From the NCBI GenBank assembly GCA_002455335.1, contig DKKP01000015.1:1598-10892 (forward strand): a stretch of 9,295 nt of DNA, given 5' to 3'. A model generated the notes under the pieces. The model was not told the origin of the DNA and made no database searches. It saw only the letters and a program-made list of their open reading frames with translations. A program made the translations under genes and the position numbers. Shown in pieces: positions 6,951 through 9,295 of this stretch (position 1 is its first letter; the number at the start of each line of letters is the position of its first letter). Origin of the DNA: Anaerolineales bacterium UBA6663 (lineage in GTDB: Bacteria; Chloroflexota; Anaerolineae; Anaerolineales; UBA6663).

Positions 6951-8228
6951 TCACGCCCGTTTCGCCAAAACACCGTGCTCATACGCGCGCACGTCGTCGA
7001 GATACGCGATCCCGACCGGCACTTCCTGGCGCAGACAGTGAGCGTCCCAAACCGCGCCAAATGGCAGGCCCTTGAGCTCTTCGAGCAACGCCAGCCGCCC
7101 GGTGTAGTCACCGGCTTCCTCGAGCGCCTGCAACTCGGCGCGCGGCTCGAGCAGCGCGAGCAGCAACGCCCGAAGCGTGTTGCGCGCCCCGATCGCCCAG
7201 GCCCCCACCCGGTTGATGCTCGCGTCGAAGTAGTCGAGGCCGATATGCACGCGCTGCAGATTCCCGCCGCGCACGATCTCCTGCGTGATCGACTGCAGGT
7301 CGTCGGTGAGCGTCACCACGTGGTCGCTGTCCCAACGCACACCGCGGCTGACATGCAGCAGGATCTCGGGCACGTACAGCAGCACCGACGAGATCTTGTC
7401 GGCGATGGTCTCGGTCGGGTGGAAGTGCCCGGCATCCAGGCACATCAAAATCCCACGCGACTGGGCGTAGCCCAGGTAGAACTCGTGCGAGCCCACCACA
7501 TAGCTCTCCGAGCCAAGGCCGAAGAGCTTGGGCTCGACCGCGTCGAGGTTGTGAGCCGGATCGAGCTTCTCGGCCAGCACTTCATCGAGCGACTCGCGCA
7601 GGCGCTGGCGCGGCCCGGAGCGGTCGAAGGGCGTGTCTTTGTAGCCATCCGGGATCCAGATATTGGTCACGGCCGGCGTGCCAAGCGCCTGACCGAACGA
7701 CGCACCGATCCGGCGTGACGCGATGCAGTGCTCGATCCAAAACCGGCGGATGCCCGGGTCGGGGCTGGCGAGCGTGAATCCGTCGGCGGCCATTGGGTGC
7801 GAGAAGCACGACGGGTTGAAGTCGACTCCATGGCCGTTGGCCTTCGCCCAATCGCGCCAGGCCGCGAAGTGCTCGGGCCCGAGCGCATTACGATCGATGC
7901 GCTTACCGCCCGTCTCGGCGTACATCGCATGCAGGTTGAGCCTGTGCCGCCCCGGGATCAGGCTATACGCCTGGTCGAGGTCGGCGCGCAGCTCATCGGG
8001 TGTGCGCGCTTTACCGGGATAGTTGCCCGTGGCCGCGATGCCGCCAGAGAGCGCCTCACCGCTGGCCTCGAAGCCGCCGACGTCGTCGCCCTGCCAGCAG
8101 TGCAGGCTGAGCGACACGGTCGAGAGCGCGGCCAGCGCGGCCTCGGTATCGACGCCCAGCTGGGCGTAGCGCTCGCGGGCCAGGGCATACGCGGCCTGGA
8201 TGTGGTTCTCGCTGAGTGAGGTGTTCAT
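6951..8228 (-). CDS. rhaA: L-rhamnose isomerase
   Basis: This cytoplasmic, metal-dependent enzyme interconverts L-rhamnose and L-rhamnulose, the first step of the pathway. The 425-residue protein closely resembles E. coli RhaA (419 aa) over its full length: [14 protein letters not shown] (41-54), [14 protein letters not shown] (62-75), [18 protein letters not shown] (136-153), [11 protein letters not shown] (188-198), [11 protein letters not shown] (263-273), [16 protein letters not shown] (290-305) and [13 protein letters not shown] (328-340). Metal and catalytic positions by alignment from memory are E232, D265, H268/H270, H292, D300, D302 and D335; all are present. This is the RhaA type, not the distant RhaI type. 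The ATG is 2 nt after the rhaD stop, so translation is coupled; only a weak AGAG precedes it. The 3' end lies 26 nt before the palindromic element. Confidence 0.97.
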   Translation of the reverse strand: MNTSLSENHIQAAYALARERYAQLGVDTEAALAALSTVSLSLHCWQGDDVGGFEASGEALSGGIAATGNYPGKARTPDELRADLDQAYSLIPGRHRLNLHAMYAETGGKRIDRNALGPEHFAAWRDWAKANGHGVDFNPSCFSHPMAADGFTLASPDPGIRRFWIEHCIASRRIGASFGQALGTPAVTNIWIPDGYKDTPFDRSGPRQRLRESLDEVLAEKLDPAHNLDAVEPKLFGLGSESYVVGSHEFYLGYAQSRGILMCLDAGHFHPTETIADKISSVLLYVPEILLHVSRGVRWDSDHVVTLTDDLQSITQEIVRGGNLQRVHIGLDYFDASINRVGAWAIGARNTLRALLLALLEPRAELQALEEAGDYTGRLALLEELKGLPFGAVWDAHCLRQEVPVGIAYLDDVRAYEHGVLAKRA

Positions 8229-8230
8229 CT

Positions 8231-9052
8231 CTAGAAGATCGACTGCTTCAGATTAAAGGCCGCACAGATCGCGCGGATCTCGTCGACCGAGAGGCCCTCG
8301 CCGACCTCGCCGACCGTCAGGTTGAGATGCTCGTACTTGGCAGCGGTCTCGGCGTACTCGATCCGATCGGCCGCGCGCTTGACCGACACATCCGAGCGCG
8401 CCATCACACCGTGCTTGGCCCAGATCACGATCCGATGTTCGCGCAGCTCGGCGACCGTCGCGTCCATCAGTTCGGCCGAGCCCGGGAGCTTGAAGGGCGT
8501 GAAGCCGATTCCCTCGGGCAACTGCACGATGGTCTCGGGCTGCCAGCGCAGCAGATGCCGGTTGAGGTAGGTCTCGTCCTGATAGCGCGCGATATGACTG
8601 AGATACGTCATGTACGGCGGTTGCGCATGAATCACAGCATGGAAGTTCGTGCCGCTGGATCCGATCTGATCGGCATGCACGGCCAGATGCGAGTTGAATT
8701 CGCTTGTCAATCGCTGGAAGCGGCGATGCGGCGAGACGTGTAGCTGGCCGGTCAGCCCGCCTTGGTCGACGACCAGCGCGCCGATGTTGGCGCTTGGCTC
8801 GGCCATGATCTCGCGCAACCGACGCCCCGAGCCGCTGACCAGAAAAGTCGCGCCGGCCAGCTCGGGCACGGGTTGCGGGAGCGTCACGGTCTCGACCACC
8901 GGAAAACGGTTGCGCAGCTCGATCGGCCAGCGGATGCAGACCGAGATGTTCCCGGCTGCGCCCTCGCTCGCTTCGATCTCGGACAATCGATGTCCCGCCT
9001 CGCCGATCATCTCGATCAGCTCGGTGAGCTCGGGATAGGGTTCCTGTAGCAT
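8231..9052 (-). CDS. rhaD: RhaD-like class II rhamnulose-1-phosphate aldolase
   Basis: This 273-residue protein has the length and motif order of E. coli RhaD (274 aa): GAAGNISV (31-38), [14 protein letters not shown] (68-81), [10 protein letters not shown] (87-96), [11 protein letters not shown] (116-126), [14 protein letters not shown] (140-153), [14 protein letters not shown] (179-192) and VIWAKHGVM (209-217). It should cleave L-rhamnulose 1-phosphate to DHAP and L-lactaldehyde. Aligned with E. coli, E118, H142, E173 and H214 match E117, H141, E171 and H212, but the second histidine of the metal-binding HxH (H143) is Q144. This may mark a subfamily with another ligand set or substrate. The gene duplicates the RhaE step in the same operon. 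ATG at 9052 follows GAGGAG at good spacing. It is the first gene after the promoter. Confidence 0.85.
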   Translation of the reverse strand: MLQEPYPELTELIEMIGEAGHRLSEIEASEGAAGNISVCIRWPIELRNRFPVVETVTLPQPVPELAGATFLVSGSGRRLREIMAEPSANIGALVVDQGGLTGQLHVSPHRRFQRLTSEFNSHLAVHADQIGSSGTNFHAVIHAQPPYMTYLSHIARYQDETYLNRHLLRWQPETIVQLPEGIGFTPFKLPGSAELMDATVAELREHRIVIWAKHGVMARSDVSVKRAADRIEYAETAAKYEHLNLTVGEVGEGLSVDEIRAICAAFNLKQSIF

Positions 9053-9073
9053 GTTTCAACTCCTCTCAAGCAA

Positions 9074-9086
9074 CGTCGTTTCGACG
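9074..9086. promoter_or_regulatory. Small dyad at the predicted rha transcription start
   Basis: CGTCG-TTT-CGACG is a perfect 5-bp inverted repeat that begins 4 bp downstream of the -10 box, so it covers the expected start site. Its position suits a repressor operator or a short leader hairpin. No known operator consensus was recognised and no regulator gene is in the window. Confidence 0.25.
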
Positions 9087-9089
9087 ACG

Positions 9090-9118
9090 ATTGTACCGGG
9101 CGGCCATTCTCAGGTCGA
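9090..9118 (-). promoter_or_regulatory. Sigma70-type promoter of the rha operon
   Basis: Minus-strand TCGACC (9118-9113), a 17-bp spacer and TACAAT (9095-9090) match the consensus at 4 of 6 and 5 of 6 positions with ideal spacing. The -10 box ends 37 bp upstream of the rhaD ATG. It is the only good promoter ahead of rhaD in the 86-bp gap after the GH3 gene, and no terminator was seen between that gene and rhaD, so read-through may also occur. Confidence 0.55.
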
Positions 9119-9138
9119 CATCACGCGTGCGTACACCT

Positions 9139-9295
9139 TCAGACCCGCGCGCTCAGACGCAGGTCACGCGACGACGCGCCGACCGAGATCACGTGCTCGC
9201 CCGCGATCCGACGCCAGCCCGCCTCGCCCCAGATCGACCAGACAAACGGCTCGGCGTCCGGGTCCAGCATCAGGCTCACCCGCCGCGTCTCGCCG
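9139..9295 (-). CDS. Glycoside hydrolase family 3 enzyme, C-terminal end only
   Basis: An open frame enters at the window edge and ends at TGA (9141-9139), leaving 51 residues. GETRRVSLMLDPD near the start, WSIWGEAGWRRIAGEHVIS in the middle and VGASSRDLRLSARV at the end fit the C-terminal fibronectin-III-like domain of GH3 beta-glucosidases and beta-xylosidases, which typically finish with a ...GE..V.VG.SSRDIRL pattern. The catalytic domains lie beyond the window, so substrate and exact family cannot be read. Its place just upstream of the rhamnose operon suggests glycan breakdown feeding sugar catabolism. Confidence 0.7.
   Translation of the reverse strand, partial: GETRRVSLMLDPDAEPFVWSIWGEAGWRRIAGEHVISVGASSRDLRLSARV

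Noticed and set aside
5809..7041. 410-codon plus-strand frame across rhaEW and the palindrome
   Set aside because: Low-complexity Arg/Val/Gln-rich translation that crosses a gene boundary and the intergenic element; it is a shadow of rhaEW.
8253..9059. 268-codon minus-strand frame overlapping rhaD in another phase
   Set aside because: Its translation is Arg-rich and unlike any aldolase, whereas the frame from 9052 carries all RhaD motifs.

Overview
This is a high-GC bacterial chromosome window in which every supported gene lies on the minus strand, so transcription runs from position 9295 towards 1. It looks like a member of the Chloroflexota (my inference, moderate confidence). The reasons are the fused RhaEW enzyme beside RhaB and an E. 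coli-type RhaA, the GC-rich codon choice, and -10 boxes reading TACAAT. No rRNA, tRNA, CRISPR array, transposase or phage gene was seen.

Layout in the direction of transcription. (1) 9295-9139: last 51 codons of a glycoside hydrolase family 3 enzyme. (2) 9118-3103: an L-rhamnose catabolic operon, ordered promoter, rhaD (class II aldolase), rhaA (isomerase), a 113-bp palindromic element, rhaEW (fused aldolase/lactaldehyde dehydrogenase), rhaB (kinase). (3) 2986-2943: a strong intrinsic terminator. (4) 2900-1488: an Amt-family ammonium transporter with a structured leader. (5) 1458-1408: a 51-nt hairpin. (6) 1316-1: a half-size chromate-transporter-family protein followed 5 bp later by a tandem-domain universal stress protein that runs off the window.

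The rhamnose genes form a nearly complete route. RhaA converts L-rhamnose to L-rhamnulose, RhaB phosphorylates it, and RhaE (and perhaps RhaD) splits it into DHAP and L-lactaldehyde. RhaW then oxidises the lactaldehyde, by family precedent to L-lactate. The GH3 enzyme upstream suggests a locus for using plant or glycan sugars. No rhamnose transporter, mutarotase or regulator is inside the window.

I found no wholly new system. The points most worth a second look are a MITE-like element with terminal inverted repeats and a 5-bp target duplication inside the rha operon; two aldolase genes for the same step, one with an altered metal-ligand motif; and a terminator that may act as an attenuator in the amt leader.
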